In this document: positions 1-7,286 of the stretch, one piece after another
Layout: each line of letters opens with the position of its first letter
Position numbering within the stretch: the stretch's first letter is position 1
Origin: Lachnospiraceae bacterium
Lineage (GTDB): Bacteria; Bacillota_A; Clostridia; Lachnospirales; Lachnospiraceae
Assembly (NCBI GenBank): GCA_017613595.1
Contig: JAGADM010000080.1
Coordinates: forward strand, 1-18,036
Length of the DNA stretch: 18,036 nucleotides
Direction: 5' to 3'
Notes under the pieces: generated by a model
What the model saw: only the letters and a program-made list of their open reading frames with translations
What the model was told of the DNA's origin: nothing
The model's database searches: none
Program-made: the position numbers and the translations under genes

Positions 1-114
1 CCGAGAGAGATGGAAACCCTTATTGCATATGATGATGACGACAATCCGGTTGAAATTAAGTATGACAATATAATACACCGGCTGGAATGGAAACTCATAC
101 CGTACGGACAATGA
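1..114 (+). CDS. C-terminal fragment of unidentified protein (possible YD-repeat relative)
   Basis: An open frame enters from the left edge and ends at the TGA at 112-114, leaving 37 residues. The tail contains YDDDDNPVEIKYD and then a short stretch ending in LIPYGQ. The YD-x-x-x-N-x-x-E-I pattern resembles the YD-type repeats in the membrane-anchored protein at 570-1931, in particular its YVYDFCDNLIEID segment. It may therefore be the end of a paralogue, but 37 residues are too few to assign a family. It ends 52 bases before the rpmF promoter. Confidence 0.5.
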   Translation, partial: PREMETLIAYDDDDNPVEIKYDNIIHRLEWKLIPYGQ

Positions 115-166
115 AAAATGACGGGACGGGTTCGCCGGGCGGCCGAGAAAAATCCTGAAAAAACTG

Positions 167-195
167 TTGACAAACAGCTTGCGAACCGCTATAAT
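167..195 (+). promoter_or_regulatory. Consensus sigma-A promoter of rpmF
   Basis: TTGACA at 167-172 and TATAAT at 190-195 are perfect -35 and -10 hexamers with a 17-base spacer. Transcription should start near 202, giving a leader of about 57 bases before the L32 start codon. This is the strongest promoter-like sequence in the window. Confidence 0.93.
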
Positions 196-258
196 TCCAT
201 TATGCGCGCTTCGGACGATTCGGTCCTGGCGAATAGACTAAAGGGAGGTGTAATAGTC

Positions 259-444
259 ATGGGTGCTATTTGTCCTAAGAATAAACATTCGAAAGCAAGA
301 AGAGACAGCAGAAGAGCGAACTGGAAGATGACCGCTCCCAATCTTGTAAAGTGCAGCAAGTGCGGTGCTTTGATGATGCCTCACAGAGTTTGCAAGGCTT
401 GCGGAAGCTACAACAAGAAAGAGATTATCCCGCAGGAAGCTTAA
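259..444 (+). CDS. rpmF: 50S ribosomal protein L32
   Basis: This 61-residue protein is the zinc-ribbon form of large-subunit ribosomal protein L32. The N-terminal PKNKHSKARRDSRR matches the conserved basic start of the family. C32-S-K-C35 and C45-K-A-C48 form the four-cysteine zinc site (C+ form). The start at 259 is chosen because GGGAGG at 243-248 lies at normal distance and the length then fits the family. An in-frame ATG at 118 is upstream of the promoter and so cannot be used. In many bacteria rpmF follows a yceD (DUF177) gene, but here no such gene is visible upstream. The gene has its own promoter and terminator and is probably monocistronic. Confidence 0.96.
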   Translation: MGAICPKNKHSKARRDSRRANWKMTAPNLVKCSKCGALMMPHRVCKACGSYNKKEIIPQEA

Positions 445-458
445 TCGAATTGAATTTG

Positions 459-488
459 AAAACCGTCGGTTTCTACCGGCGGTTTTTT
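459..488 (+). terminator. Intrinsic terminator of rpmF
   Basis: A 12-base-pair stem (AAAACCGTCGGT with ACCGGCGGTTTT, one G-T pair) has a TTCT loop and runs into a T6 tract. It lies 15 bases after the rpmF stop. Confidence 0.9.
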
Positions 489-529
489 GTTTGCCTTTTC
501 CGCAGTTTTTTGATAGAGTTAGAGTGATG

Positions 530-548
530 GTTCGGTAATCATCCGAAC
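530..548 (+). promoter_or_regulatory. Small inverted repeat upstream of the YD-repeat gene
   Basis: GTTCGG (530-535) and CCGAAC (543-548) form a perfect 6-base inverted repeat around TAATCAT, 21 bases before the start codon at 570. It could be an operator or a leader hairpin, but it is short enough to be chance. No convincing -35/-10 pair was found in this gap. Confidence 0.25.
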
Positions 549-569
549 GCATGGAAATGGGGGGATACT

Positions 570-1931
570 ATGAGTGGAGAGAAGAACAAAACCAAGGGGA
601 AGCTCCGGATGAAGCGGCGCACATTTGTCATCCTGATCCTTTCGGTGTGCGTGATTGCACTTGGCGCGGAGGCGTTGCTTTTAATACATTCTTTTTCGAA
701 GAAGAAGGAGAAAAGAAAGCCGGCGGAGACGCAGCACGAGAATTACTCCAAGGAGGAGCCGAAGACAAACACACCGGACGTGAAACCGACCGGCGACCCG
801 GAGAACCGGATGGTTTATAAGAAGACGCGCGAAGAGGTGTATGAAACCGCCGGAGAGTGGAAAGAAGGAGAAGACCCTCTGAACGATATGTACAGCGATA
901 CGCGGTACGAGTACGATGAGCAGGGGCGTCTCAGCAAGAAGGAAATACACTTTTATGATAAGAATGACCCGCGCGAGTACTACTATACATATACGTATGT
1001 GCCGAGCGGAACCGTCACGGATATCTTGACCGTTTATCCGGAGAGCAATCCGTGGGGGTATGAGGGCGAGCAGCACAGCAAATCCTATGAAATACTGTAT
1101 GACCATGTCATGTCGGACGCCCGCGGAAACGAGGTGCAGGAGGTCTGTGATGAGAACGGTTACTGGAAGGAACTGATCAATAAAGAGAACGGTGAGAAGG
1201 CTGCGTTTTCCTATGACGAACAGGGGCGGATAACTAAGGTGATAATCACTGTTTATCAAGGCAAGAGTGATGACCTGTCGATGATTACAGAGTGTGAATA
1301 CACTTATCAGGATGACGGCACCGTAGTTTATACCAGATGCTCCCGCGACTTTGAGTTTTCCGACGGCTCGGTTCGAAGTTATAATGTGAAAACGTATAAC
1401 GGCGACAGAATTTTGAGACATGAGTATTATCGGGATGACAGTGAAGACTATTGGCTGTACACCTATGAGTATACAACCGGAGGAGTATGGGAATACTATT
1501 TCTCCAGAAGTGCCAATGCGGAACTGAATAACGACAGCAAGAGTTTTACGCTTGCAACCGGCGAGAGTTTTCCGCCCGAGGTTGCGTCCTGGAATGCCTC
1601 AACATATGACTCCTACAGGTTTGAAACGGATGCGTATAACAATGTAACAGCGCTTCTCGGAAGCAACGGCGTAGAGGAGTTTGAAATAGCGGCTGTTAAG
1701 TATGATGAGAAAGGCCGCGCGGTGCGCTTTTCGGAGCAGACGCGTTGGGAAGAAGATGAAATACGCTATGTTTATGACTTTTGCGACAATCTTATCGAGA
1801 TTGATCAGACCGTGAAGAGCGACCAAAGTTACCAGAGCATAACCTATATCACGTATGAAGAGGTTCGGGAGACGGTGAACGGAATCCGGGAGCCGTCGGG
1901 GAACGTCACGTGCGGTAATGGAATGAAGTAA
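570..1931 (+). CDS. Membrane-anchored extracytoplasmic protein with YD-type repeats
   Basis: This 453-residue protein starts with a short basic cytoplasmic tail and one hydrophobic segment (about residues 18-40). A charged Lys/Glu/Pro-rich linker follows to about residue 80, and the rest should lie outside the membrane. No lipobox or cleavage motif is clear, so it is probably a signal anchor. The outer part carries scattered repeats of the YDEQGR type, as in RHS/YD-repeat proteins: about residues 113-125, 213-225, 376-388 and 400-412. Tyrosine and acidic residues are abundant between them. There is no catalytic motif, toxin core or sortase signal. A surface-binding role is inference only. The start at 570 has GGGGGG at 559-564. 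The downstream TPR gene begins 10 bases after the stop, so the two are probably co-transcribed. Confidence 0.8.
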   Translation: MSGEKNKTKGKLRMKRRTFVILILSVCVIALGAEALLLIHSFSKKKEKRKPAETQHENYSKEEPKTNTPDVKPTGDPENRMVYKKTREEVYETAGEWKEGEDPLNDMYSDTRYEYDEQGRLSKKEIHFYDKNDPREYYYTYTYVPSGTVTDILTVYPESNPWGYEGEQHSKSYEILYDHVMSDARGNEVQEVCDENGYWKELINKENGEKAAFSYDEQGRITKVIITVYQGKSDDLSMITECEYTYQDDGTVVYTRCSRDFEFSDGSVRSYNVKTYNGDRILRHEYYRDDSEDYWLYTYEYTTGGVWEYYFSRSANAELNNDSKSFTLATGESFPPEVASWNASTYDSYRFETDAYNNVTALLGSNGVEEFEIAAVKYDEKGRAVRFSEQTRWEEDEIRYVYDFCDNLIEIDQTVKSDQSYQSITYITYEEVRETVNGIREPSGNVTCGNGMK

Positions 1932-1941
1932 AGAGGACCAT

Positions 1942-2715
1942 ATGAACGCCGATATCGGAAGAATCATAACCAAACTGGACAGCCTGTTCGCGCGTAAGGA
2001 ATACGCGGAGGCGGAGCGCCTTCTCAAATACTGGGAGAAGGAAGGAAAGAGCACCGGAGACGATAAGGTACACTATCTGGCCGTTAACGAGCAGATGGGG
2101 CTGTACCGCAAACTCGGACGCAGGGAAGAGGCAATGGCAGCAGTCGACCGGATGCTCGCTTTCTTAGACCGCCGTCAGCGGCGTATGAGCGTGGAAGGCG
2201 CCACGGCGCTTCTCAATGCCGGGACCGTGTATAAGGCATTCGGACAGAGCGAGGAGGCCATCCCGTTCTTCGAGGAAGCCTGCTTCGTTTATGAGGAACT
2301 GCTTCCGCCCGATGACCGCAGACTTGCCGGACTTTACAACAACATGAGTTCCGCGCTGGCGGATCTGGAACGATTCGATGAGGCGCTGGAACTTTGTGAA
2401 AAGGCGCTTTCGATACTCGCTAAGACACCCGGCAACGAACCGGAAGAGGCGATTACCTACCTGAACATGACCGGTATGTATGAAGCCCGGGACGGTATCG
2501 AAAAAGCGCAGGAAAGCATTGATACGTGCCTTACGAAGGCACAGGAGAAGCTTGCCGCGGCCGACGGAAAGACGGAGGAGGGATATCTGGCATTTGTCTT
2601 CGACAAATGTGCACCGACCTTCGCCTATTACGGATGGTTCGCGGAGAAGAACCTGCTTATGAAACGCTCGGAGGAGATTTATGAAAGGCTTGGAGCTGTC
2701 AAGGAAGTATTATGA
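1942..2715 (+). CDS. Tetratricopeptide repeat (TPR) protein
   Basis: This is a 257-residue, soluble, mostly helical protein. Helical pairs of TPR type recur, for example ALLNAGTVYKAFGQSEEAIPFFEEA near residues 90-115, then LAGLYNNMSSALADLERFDEALELCEKAL, then a partial repeat with AITYLNMTGMYEARDG. TPRs mediate protein-protein contacts, and no catalytic domain is visible. AGAGGA stands 6 bases before the ATG at 1942. The last 35 bases overlap, in another frame, the start of the DUF4037 gene at 2681, which implies translational coupling and fixed stoichiometry. A working hypothesis is that the TPR protein is a partner of the DUF4037 protein. Confidence 0.85.
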   Translation: MNADIGRIITKLDSLFARKEYAEAERLLKYWEKEGKSTGDDKVHYLAVNEQMGLYRKLGRREEAMAAVDRMLAFLDRRQRRMSVEGATALLNAGTVYKAFGQSEEAIPFFEEACFVYEELLPPDDRRLAGLYNNMSSALADLERFDEALELCEKALSILAKTPGNEPEEAITYLNMTGMYEARDGIEKAQESIDTCLTKAQEKLAAADGKTEEGYLAFVFDKCAPTFAYYGWFAEKNLLMKRSEEIYERLGAVKEVL

Positions 2716-3622
2716 GGCGTACGGCGAGCCGATGCTTCGGGAGAACTTCGCGGAGATCCTGCCGCATATTGCGGTCGGGCTTGTGGGACAGGGAAGCGAA
2801 TGCATGGGCTACGATGACGACCTGTCAAAGGACCATGATTTTGAGCCCGGATTCAGCATTTTTCTCCCCGGAGAGGATGTTGTGGACCGCCGCACGGAGT
2901 TCCTTTTAGAGAGGGCTTATTCGAAGCTTCCGAAGGAATTCGAGGGGTTCGGGAAGAACGGCTTGAAACCAGCGGGAGGACCTCGTCACGGCGTCGTAAG
3001 ACGTGAGGAGTTCCTTGTGCGTACAATCGGCAAAGCAACCGATACGCTGACGGTTTCGGAATGGTTCGCGATACCCGAGCAGTCGCTTCTTGAAGTATGT
3101 AACGGGGAGCTTTTCTACGACGGGGACGGGGCGTTTTCGCGTATCCGCGAACGGATCGGGACATTGCCAGAACCGATCCGGCTTAAGAAGCTTGCGGCCT
3201 GTCTTCTGATGATGTCGCAGACCGGCCAGTATAATTATCAGAGGCTGGTGGAGCGCGGCGACGAGCGCGGAGCGCAGCTTTGCCTGATCGAGTTTGAGAA
3301 GCAGGCGAGACACGCTGCGTTTCTGATCAACGGCCGCTATATGCCTTACTATAAGTGGAGCTACCGCGCGCTGTCCGAGCTGCCTGTACTGTCGGAACTT
3401 ACGGACCGTCTGTACCGGCTGATCTCGACCGGAAACACACTCGCGGAGGCACCCGCGAAGCTGGAAACGGCCGAGGACATCGCGGCGCGGATCATCTGCG
3501 AACTGCAGGATCAGAACCTGACCGACGCGGTGTGCGCGGACCTGCAGAAGCACGCATTTTCCGTTAACGATCATATCGCGGACGGAACAATCCGGAATAT
3601 GGATATTTTCGCGGCGCTGTAA
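2681..3622 (+). CDS. DUF4037 protein, nucleotidyltransferase-like
   Basis: This 313-residue protein matches the DUF4037 family by its N-terminal pattern GLVGQGSECMGYDDDLSKDHDF (about residues 33-54). The GSE...DDxxSxDHD arrangement resembles the GS...D-x-D metal site of DNA polymerase beta-type nucleotidyltransferases, with D51 and D53 as likely metal ligands. The rest is mainly helical (about residues 150-310). Substrate and reaction are unknown for this family. The start at 2681 has GGAGGAG only 4 bases upstream and lies inside the 3' end of the TPR gene. The gene ends 25 bases before a terminator hairpin. An adenylyl- or nucleotidyl-transfer function is inference from the motif. Confidence 0.83.
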   Translation: MKGLELSRKYYEAYGEPMLRENFAEILPHIAVGLVGQGSECMGYDDDLSKDHDFEPGFSIFLPGEDVVDRRTEFLLERAYSKLPKEFEGFGKNGLKPAGGPRHGVVRREEFLVRTIGKATDTLTVSEWFAIPEQSLLEVCNGELFYDGDGAFSRIRERIGTLPEPIRLKKLAACLLMMSQTGQYNYQRLVERGDERGAQLCLIEFEKQARHAAFLINGRYMPYYKWSYRALSELPVLSELTDRLYRLISTGNTLAEAPAKLETAEDIAARIICELQDQNLTDAVCADLQKHAFSVNDHIADGTIRNMDIFAAL

Positions 3623-3647
3623 GGCACACACGAAATCGCATAATTTA

Positions 3648-3689
3648 AGGCGCTTCGGAGAGTGTTCTCCGGGGCGCCTATTTATTTAC
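3648..3689. terminator. Terminator between convergent genes
   Basis: A 14-base-pair stem (3648-3661 with 3666-3679, two G-T pairs) closed by GTGT is followed by ATTTATTTA on the plus strand. It sits between the DUF4037 gene (plus) and the exonuclease gene (minus, stop at 3686-3688). The AT-rich flank on the other side (TAAATTATG read on the minus strand) could let it serve both directions, though less strongly. Confidence 0.8.
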
Positions 3690-4903
3690 TCCATGATATA
3701 TTCGTACCAGTCGCGCAAATACTCGCCGACGGCTTCGCGGTCGAGTTCGCGCTTTTCGAAGAAGGTCAGATTATCGCCGGGACGGAAGCGGAACACAGGT
3801 CCGATCCGTTCCTGCAGCTGCGGCAGGAAACTGCCGCTTTTCTGCTGTCTTGCGGTCTCACGCGTGGCAGGCTTCCGGTACTCCTTCTCAACGAACGAGG
3901 CAAGACTCTTATGAACCGCCTTGTTCTCATAAGGCAGGTAGTAATAGTCCTTGTAATTCGGAAAATAGAAATATGCGTTCATGCTGTAAACTGGCAGCGA
4001 AAGCCGCACTGTATTGCCGGAAAGCAGAAGGTCGGCGAAATAACCGTCCGGAGCATCATCGGGAAGCTGCACGTCATCAGCAGATGCGGAGCAATCCGCC
4101 CCGTCGGAAGCCTTCGGAAGCACACAGTCCGCCGGTACATCCGGCAGCGGACACACCTTTCGGACAGCCTTGGGAAACGCGTACGGAAGCGTCGCCGTGA
4201 AGGTCACATACCCGTTCGATTCGGTCTGCGAAACATCCGTAAACGGGACGCTGTCGAACAGGCAGTACGGAAGGAGAGAAGGGAGCTTCGCGAGCCCCAG
4301 GATATCATCGTGGTTATGTAAAAGAAGAGCGTCTGAAAGTTCCTCCGCGCGGGCGGTGTCGAAGCGGCATCTCGCGACATATTCGGAATAGAACGACACG
4401 AGCGTCCCGCCGTCATACGGATCAGTACGTTCAAAGCCGGCGGGAACCTCTAAGGACGGCTGCTTACGGTTCGTAAGACCGAACAGCGTCTTACAGGCGG
4501 AAAGCCGACGGTACAGGTCAACAGTCTGGTCCTTTTCGGGAATCGTATACGAAAGTTTGTGACGGTGAAGACGCGCGGTCACAAACGGAATATCAAAAGT
4601 CGAACCGTTATAATGCACAAGCACGCAGTCATCCGTGAGCGCCTCGCAGAAGGCGGTGAGAACGGCGGGCTCTTCGTCCGCGTTTTCCGCGAACCATTGG
4701 CGGAAGCGGACGCCTTCGGGCGTTTCAACCAGGCACCCGATCAGATAGATATAGCAGGAGAGCGGTGACAGACCGGTCGTCTCGATATCGAAAAAGAACG
4801 GTCTGCGGCCGTTAAGAAGCGCCCCGCAGCCTTCGGTGTCCGAAAGGCATCTGAGGGCGGTTGGAATTTCAAAATCCGGCAGAATCCGGTCAATGGTTTT
4901 CAT
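3686..4903 (-). CDS. RNase H-fold DEDD exonuclease-like protein (YprB / RNase_H_2 type)
   Basis: This 405-residue protein carries the exonuclease I-type motif FFFDIETTG (D39, E41), motif II YNGSTFDIPF (D104) and a third motif LLHNHDDILG (D200 or D199). This is the DEDD two-metal nuclease arrangement of the RNase H-like YprB family. The C-terminal half (about 225-405) has no recognised domain. It is rich in Tyr near FYFPNYKDYYYLPYENK. The position four residues before D200 is His, where DEDDy enzymes have Tyr. The start at 4903 is preferred over an in-frame ATG 17 codons earlier, because GGAGG lies 5 bases upstream of it. A promoter lies at 4935-4963. The substrate is unknown; structured RNA or DNA ends are plausible. 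Confidence 0.82.
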   Translation of the reverse strand: MKTIDRILPDFEIPTALRCLSDTEGCGALLNGRRPFFFDIETTGLSPLSCYIYLIGCLVETPEGVRFRQWFAENADEEPAVLTAFCEALTDDCVLVHYNGSTFDIPFVTARLHRHKLSYTIPEKDQTVDLYRRLSACKTLFGLTNRKQPSLEVPAGFERTDPYDGGTLVSFYSEYVARCRFDTARAEELSDALLLHNHDDILGLAKLPSLLPYCLFDSVPFTDVSQTESNGYVTFTATLPYAFPKAVRKVCPLPDVPADCVLPKASDGADCSASADDVQLPDDAPDGYFADLLLSGNTVRLSLPVYSMNAYFYFPNYKDYYYLPYENKAVHKSLASFVEKEYRKPATRETARQQKSGSFLPQLQERIGPVFRFRPGDNLTFFEKRELDREAVGEYLRDWYEYIME

Positions 4904-4934
4904 GGGTGCCTCCGAAGGGGTATCATCGCTACGG

Positions 4935-4963
4935 ATTATAGCATTTTTTTGCAAAAAAGTGAA
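4935..4963 (-). promoter_or_regulatory. Promoter of the exonuclease gene
   Basis: On the minus strand, TTCACT (4958-4963) and a perfect TATAAT (4935-4940) are separated by 17 bases. The start codon at 4903 lies about 30 bases beyond the -10. It is divergent from the ruvA promoter. Confidence 0.72.
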
Positions 4964-4977
4964 GAATTTATAGTGTA

Positions 4978-5030
4978 TTTCCGCGGAAAATGTGGTACAA
5001 TAACGCTATATATGGTATTTTCCGCCGGAA
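4978..5030. promoter_or_regulatory. Two related palindromes flanking the ruvA promoter
   Basis: TTTCCGCGGAAA (4978-4989) is a perfect 12-base palindrome. TTCCGCCGGAA (5020-5030) is a near copy with an odd centre. Their centres are about 41-42 bases apart, roughly four helical turns, on either side of the -10 at 4996-5001. A pair of operator half-sites for a dimeric repressor would look like this. Neither resembles the known clostridial or Bacillus LexA box. TTCCG and CGGAA are frequent words in this GC-rich DNA, so chance is not excluded. Confidence 0.35.
4993..5001 (+). promoter_or_regulatory. Extended -10 promoter candidate of ruvAB
   Basis: TGGTACAAT at 4993-5001 is an extended -10 element (TGn plus TACAAT). 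No good -35 is present at 16-18 bases upstream, as is usual for extended -10 promoters. The leader to ruvA at 5095 would be about 87 bases. Confidence 0.5.
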
Positions 5031-5094
5031 TGGGACACAAAGAATCGGCGGGACGGCGGAACCGAAGAGGGATTCCGCCCGAAAAGGAGCACGA

Positions 5095-5691
5095 ATGATT
5101 GCATTTTTGCACGGAGAATTGTACGGAACAACCGAGAATTCCGCGATTGTGGAATGCGCCGGAGTAGGTTATGAGGCAGTGATGCCGCAGACCGACCTCG
5201 AGAAGCTTTCCGTTCCGGGAGAGACGGTGACGATATTTACCTATCTGAATGTCAACGAGAACACGGGCGTGAACCTGTTCGGCTTTCTTTCGAAAGAGGA
5301 TCTGAGACTCTTTAAGATGCTGATCACGGTGAGCGGCGTGGGTCCGAAGGTGGCGGTGGCCATTCTTTCGGTCATGTCGTCGACAGAGCTCTGCAGAGCC
5401 ATCTTTACGGACAACGCGAAGGCAATCGCTAAGACCCCCGGCGTGGGTCCGAAGCTCGCGGGCAAGATCATCCTTGAGCTGAAGGATAAGATCCATCCGG
5501 AGGAGCTGGTGCTCGGCGCGGAGACCGAAGAGGCTCCGAAGCAGATCGACAGCGCGGAAGCCGACGAGGCGATCGCGGGACTTACCGCACTCGGTTACTC
5601 GAGAAAGGATGCCGAGAAGGCGGTCAAGAAGGCCGGCAGGGAAGGCATGAGCGCGGAGGAAATCCTCGACGCGGCATTCCGGTTCCTGTAA
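5095..5691 (+). CDS. ruvA: Holliday junction branch migration protein RuvA
   Basis: This 198-residue protein has the normal RuvA length. RuvA tetramers hold the four-way junction and load the RuvB motors during recombinational repair. Domain I is an OB fold (residues 1 to about 64, ending NLFGF). Domain II has two helix-hairpin-helix motifs, VSGVGPKVA (79-87) and TPGVGPKLAGK (114-124). Domain III (about 150-198) is the mobile RuvB-binding domain. The acidic pin region reads NEN, so E55 is kept but the next acidic residue is Asn. The start at 5095 is chosen over an in-frame ATG at 4990 because AAGGAG lies 5 bases before it and the upstream ATG overlaps the promoter. ruvB follows after 72 bases. 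No ruvC is in the window. Confidence 0.96.
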   Translation: MIAFLHGELYGTTENSAIVECAGVGYEAVMPQTDLEKLSVPGETVTIFTYLNVNENTGVNLFGFLSKEDLRLFKMLITVSGVGPKVAVAILSVMSSTELCRAIFTDNAKAIAKTPGVGPKLAGKIILELKDKIHPEELVLGAETEEAPKQIDSAEADEAIAGLTALGYSRKDAEKAVKKAGREGMSAEEILDAAFRFL

Positions 5692-5712
5692 GGAGAAGGC
5701 AGGAAAAGAAAG

Positions 5713-5738
5713 CGTCTTTCCGATTGCGCGGAAGGACG
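5713..5738 (+). other. Intercistronic hairpin between ruvA and ruvB
   Basis: CGTCTTTCCG (5713-5722) pairs with CGGAAGGACG (5729-5738) over 10 base pairs, one of them G-T, with a 6-base loop. No T tract follows, so it is not an intrinsic terminator. It may stabilise or process the ruvAB mRNA. Confidence 0.5.
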
Positions 5739-5763
5739 ATCATCGTATAGACGGAGCGGCATT

Positions 5764-6780
5764 ATGGCGAAGAGAATCATTACGACGGAGAAGATGAGCG
5801 AAGACATGCGGATCGAGAGCTCGCTTCGTCCGCAATATCTTCGGGACTATATCGGTCAGGAGAAATTAAAATCGACCCTGAATGTGTATATCGAGGCGGC
5901 GAAGAAGCGCGGCGAGACTCTGGATCATGTGCTTTTCTTCGGACCTCCCGGACTCGGCAAGACAACGCTTGCCAATATTATCGCCAATGAGATGGGCGTG
6001 GATATCAAGACGACGAGCGGACCGGCGATCGAGAAGCCGGGCGACATCGTCGCGATCATAAAGGGACTGCGCGAAGGCGATATCCTTTTCATCGATGAGA
6101 TCCACCGCCTGAACCGCCAGGTGGAAGAGGTGCTGTACTCCGCGATGGAGGACTTCTTCATCGACGTGGTGATCGGCACGGGCGGAACCAACGCGAAATC
6201 GATGCATATCAAACTTCCGAAATTCACGCTGATCGGAGCAACAACGCGTGCGGGCATGCTGACCGCGCCGCTTCGCGACCGTTTCGGTGTCGTAAGCCGG
6301 ATGGATTTTTATAACGAGAAGGAACTGAAGACCATCATCATGAATTCGGCCCGGAAACTCGGCGTTCCGATCGATGATGAGGGCGCGACGGAGCTTGCCC
6401 GCCGCTCGAGAGGAACCCCGCGTCTTGCGAACCGCTTCTTAAAGCGTGTGCGTGACTTTGCGCAGGTTACCGGAGACGGGCACATTGACGGCGAGATCGC
6501 GAGATACGCGCTTGACCTGCTGGAGGTCGACCGGATCGGTCTTGACCATATCGACCGGGCCATCCTTCTTACGATGATCGAGAAATTCGCCGGCGGACCG
6601 GTCGGAACCGGAGCCGTTGCGACAACGATCGGCGAGGACCAGGGTACGATCGAGGATGTGTACGAGCCTTACCTTGTACAGATCGGGTTCATCCTCCGTA
6701 CGCCGCGGGGACGTGTCGTGGCGAAGGAAGCGTATGAGCACCTGGGCATTCCATTTGTCGAAAAGAACAGTAAAGAGTGA
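5764..6780 (+). CDS. ruvB: Holliday junction DNA helicase RuvB
   Basis: This 338-residue AAA+ ATPase drives branch migration in complex with RuvA. Visible elements in order are Walker [10 protein letters not shown] (60-68), Walker B LFIDEIH (D111, E112), sensor 1 in the ATTRAGML segment, the arginine finger region LRDRFG (R171/R173), and sensor 2 in [10 protein letters not shown] winged-helix DNA-binding domain follows (about 255-335, with [15 protein letters not shown]). The start at 5764 has GGAG upstream. All key residues are present and the length is normal. It follows ruvA in the usual order. The zapA start lies 89 bases downstream. Confidence 0.97.
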   Translation: MAKRIITTEKMSEDMRIESSLRPQYLRDYIGQEKLKSTLNVYIEAAKKRGETLDHVLFFGPPGLGKTTLANIIANEMGVDIKTTSGPAIEKPGDIVAIIKGLREGDILFIDEIHRLNRQVEEVLYSAMEDFFIDVVIGTGGTNAKSMHIKLPKFTLIGATTRAGMLTAPLRDRFGVVSRMDFYNEKELKTIIMNSARKLGVPIDDEGATELARRSRGTPRLANRFLKRVRDFAQVTGDGHIDGEIARYALDLLEVDRIGLDHIDRAILLTMIEKFAGGPVGTGAVATTIGEDQGTIEDVYEPYLVQIGFILRTPRGRVVAKEAYEHLGIPFVEKNSKE

Positions 6781-6869
6781 GGCTGCCCGGTAAGAGGACG
6801 GGTGAAAGGAATACGAAACGAGCCGTTCCGCGAGGGGACGGGGAATATAAAACTATCCCGGAGGTCACT

Positions 6870-7286
6870 ATGAACAACCGTACAGAAACTGAGGTCATCA
6901 TCAACGGTAAGCAGTACAGTATTATCGGTTATGAAAGCGAAGAGTACCTGCAGCGCGTAGCATCGTACATCAACAGCAAATACGCCGAGATGCGTTCCCA
7001 GAAATGGTATAAGGATATGAATCCCGACATGCGTGCGGTTGTGATGCAGATCAATCTTGCCGACGATTACTTCAAGCTGAAGCAGCAGCTCACCGACCTG
7101 ACCGATGAGACGGAGGACCGCGACAACGAGATCTACAAACTGAAGCATGATCTGATCGCCGCGCAGGGCGACATTCAGGAACTGCAGCGCAAGATTGAGA
7201 AGCTTCAGCAGGCTAATCTGGAAGAACAGAAGAAGTCGGTACGCCTGGAGACCGAATTGAATGGATACAAGAAGAAATATCACTAA
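6870..7286 (+). CDS. zapA: Cell division protein ZapA
   Basis: This 138-residue protein begins with the ZapA core, EVIINGKQYSIIGYESEEYLQRVA, followed by SYINSKYAEM. A long charged coiled coil runs from about residue 70 to the end. ZapA bundles FtsZ filaments and stabilises the Z ring at midcell. The start at 6870 is set by GGAGG at 6860-6864, five bases upstream. A frame reaching back to 6777 lacks such a site. The SD is preceded by a weak GGGGA/TCCC hairpin. The 3' end overlaps the U32 gene by 26 bases. This zapA-U32 order is common in Firmicutes and supports the assignment. Confidence 0.9.
   Translation: MNNRTETEVIINGKQYSIIGYESEEYLQRVASYINSKYAEMRSQKWYKDMNPDMRAVVMQINLADDYFKLKQQLTDLTDETEDRDNEIYKLKHDLIAAQGDIQELQRKIEKLQQANLEEQKKSVRLETELNGYKKKYH

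Noticed and set aside
118..258. N-terminal extension of rpmF to an ATG at 118
   Set aside because: It would start upstream of the consensus promoter, lacks family likeness, and the true start at 259 has a strong SD.
4904..4954. Upstream ATG for the minus-strand exonuclease gene at 4954
   Set aside because: It lies upstream of the predicted -10 at 4935-4940 and has no SD, whereas the ATG at 4903 has GGAGG.
4978..4989. LexA box before ruvA
   Set aside because: TTTCCGCGGAAA lacks the GAAC...GTTC arms of the Bacillus/Clostridium LexA site.
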